Shown here: piece after piece, positions 6,090-6,728 of the stretch | Layout of the letters: each line of letters begins with the position of its first letter | Position numbering within the stretch: position 1 is the first letter of the stretch | Assembly (NCBI GenBank): GCA_023425905.1 | Contig: JAFABT010000155.1 | Location: 1-6,728 of the forward strand | Length of the DNA: 6,728 nucleotides | From: Actinomycetes bacterium | Lineage (GTDB): Bacteria > Actinomycetota > Actinomycetes > Actinomycetales > Cellulomonadaceae | Reading direction: 5' to 3' | Program-made: the position numbers and the translations under genes | Notes under the pieces: generated by a model | Told to the model about the DNA's origin: nothing | Databases searched by the model: none | The model's input: only the letters and a program-made list of their open reading frames with translations

Positions 6090-6637
6090 GTGCCATGTTC
6101 ACCGCGGTGTCGAAGTTCCGCACCGGCTACGACCAGGCTCAGGTCGAGGAGTTCTTCTCGCGCGCCCGGAGCGTGTACGAGGGCAGCACGCAGGCCGAGG
6201 TCACGGCCGCGACGGTGCGCGAGGCGACCTTCGAGCTCGTGCGGGGCGGCTACGCGACGGCGACCGTCGACGCCGCGCTCGACCGCCTCGAGCAGGCCTT
6301 CGTCGCGCGGACGCGGGCGGATGTCATCGCGAGCCAGGGCCAGCAGGCCTGGATGGGGCAGCTCGCCGACCAGGCCCGCACCCTCTACCCGCGGTTGTCG
6401 CGCCCGGCCCGCAAGCGCTTCGCCCCGCCGGCGAAGGGTGAGCGGGGGTACCACCCTGACGACGTCGACGAGCTGTGCACCCGCATGGTCGCCTACTTCG
6501 ACCGGGGCGCCGCGCTCACGTCTGACGACGTGCGTGGTGCGACGTTCAGGCGCAAGGACGGTGCCGGCGGCTACGCCGAGGGACCGGTCGACGCATTCTT
6601 CAGCCGTGCCGTGGAGATCCTGCTCGGCGTGGAGTGA
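6086..6637 (+). CDS. Small DivIVA-domain repeat protein
   Basis: This 183-residue soluble protein consists of two diverged copies of a DivIVA N-terminal-like unit. Copy one has [16 protein letters not shown] (11-26) and VREATF...GGY...VDAALDRL (44-68). Copy two has [13 protein letters not shown] (121-133) and VRGATF...GGY...VDAFFSR (149-174). The F/GY/VD-FF pattern matches the membrane-binding, pole-localising start of DivIVA/Wag31. The long coiled coil needed for a scaffold is absent; a basic Pro-rich linker (about 101-118) joins the copies. Small DivIVA-domain proteins of this sort are annotated across actinobacteria but have no assigned function that I know. ATG 6086 is chosen because a run of GGAGGAGGA (6074-6082) lies upstream; the in-frame ATG at 6095 is too far from it. 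It overlaps rlmN by four bases (ATGA), so it is coupled to that gene. A role in cell-pole or envelope growth is inference. Confidence 0.8.
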   Translation: MSAMFTAVSKFRTGYDQAQVEEFFSRARSVYEGSTQAEVTAATVREATFELVRGGYATATVDAALDRLEQAFVARTRADVIASQGQQAWMGQLADQARTLYPRLSRPARKRFAPPAKGERGYHPDDVDELCTRMVAYFDRGAALTSDDVRGATFRRKDGAGGYAEGPVDAFFSRAVEILLGVE

Positions 6638-6669
6638 CCTGAAGGGCGCAGTCGAGCCCGTGGGGTGAC

Positions 6670-6692
6670 CCGAGGGCGCCGTGTGCCCTCGG
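6670..6692 (+). terminator. Terminator-like hairpin after the DivIVA-repeat gene
   Basis: CCGAGGGC (6670-6677) pairs perfectly with GCCCTCGG (6685-6692). Two further inner pairs (one G-U) extend the stem to ten and leave a three-base CGT loop. It starts 32 bases after the stop codon. GCCCTC is repeated at 6701-6706 and could form an alternative stem with the same left arm. No T-run follows, as with the hairpin after tsf. It probably ends or protects the cdsA-rlmN-DivIVA transcript. Bases 6693-6728 show nothing further. Confidence 0.5.
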
Positions 6693-6728
6693 TCGATCGT
6701 GCCCTCAGTCGGTCGGGCGACGGCCGGG

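Noticed and set aside
1..6728. Mobile element, CRISPR, tRNA or defence system
   Set aside because: I saw no transposase or integrase sequence, no regularly spaced repeats, no tRNA-like arms, and no composition break; every long plus-strand gene is a conserved housekeeping gene or the DivIVA-repeat protein.

Overview
The window is a high-GC, gene-dense stretch of actinobacterial housekeeping DNA. Gene order, GC-rich third codon positions, GTG starts and the protein sequences point to Micrococcales. A Cellulomonas-like genus is my best guess, made from memory of sequence style and not from a search.

Layout: (1) 1-249, minus strand, holds the 5' end of a secreted protein whose visible C-terminal edge looks like the entry to an M23 (LytM-type) peptidase domain; it runs off the window. 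(2) 250-723 is a divergent intergenic region with no gene. It holds one convincing sigma-70-like -10 (TAGACT, built on the only TA dinucleotide in the region), several perfect inverted repeats and a long presumed rpsB leader. (3) 724-2507 holds rpsB (ribosomal protein S2) and tsf (EF-Ts), followed by a strong 18-pair hairpin. (4) 2639-4028 holds pyrH (UMP kinase) and frr (ribosome recycling factor). A 9-bp hairpin lies across the pyrH stop codon. (5) 4028-6637 is a tightly packed run of cdsA (CDP-diglyceride synthase), rlmN (23S rRNA/tRNA A2 methyltransferase) and a small two-repeat DivIVA-domain protein. The junctions overlap or nearly touch (TGATG, one-base gap, ATGA). (6) 6638-6728 is a short non-coding tail with a terminator-like hairpin.

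The genes form the classical bacterial rpsB-tsf-pyrH-frr-cdsA translation and growth cluster. They supply a ribosomal subunit protein, an elongation factor, the UMP-to-UDP step that feeds pyrimidine nucleotides to RNA, post-termination ribosome recycling, the activated precursor of phospholipids and a ribosome modification enzyme. The actinobacterial additions are a DivIVA-repeat protein at the end and a probable cell-wall hydrolase divergently placed at the start.

I see no mobile element, CRISPR array, tRNA, rRNA, toxin-antitoxin or defence module. The main items worth a second look are the DivIVA-repeat protein, the long structured rpsB leader, and the hairpins placed at or next to stop codons inside the cluster, which may set relative expression.
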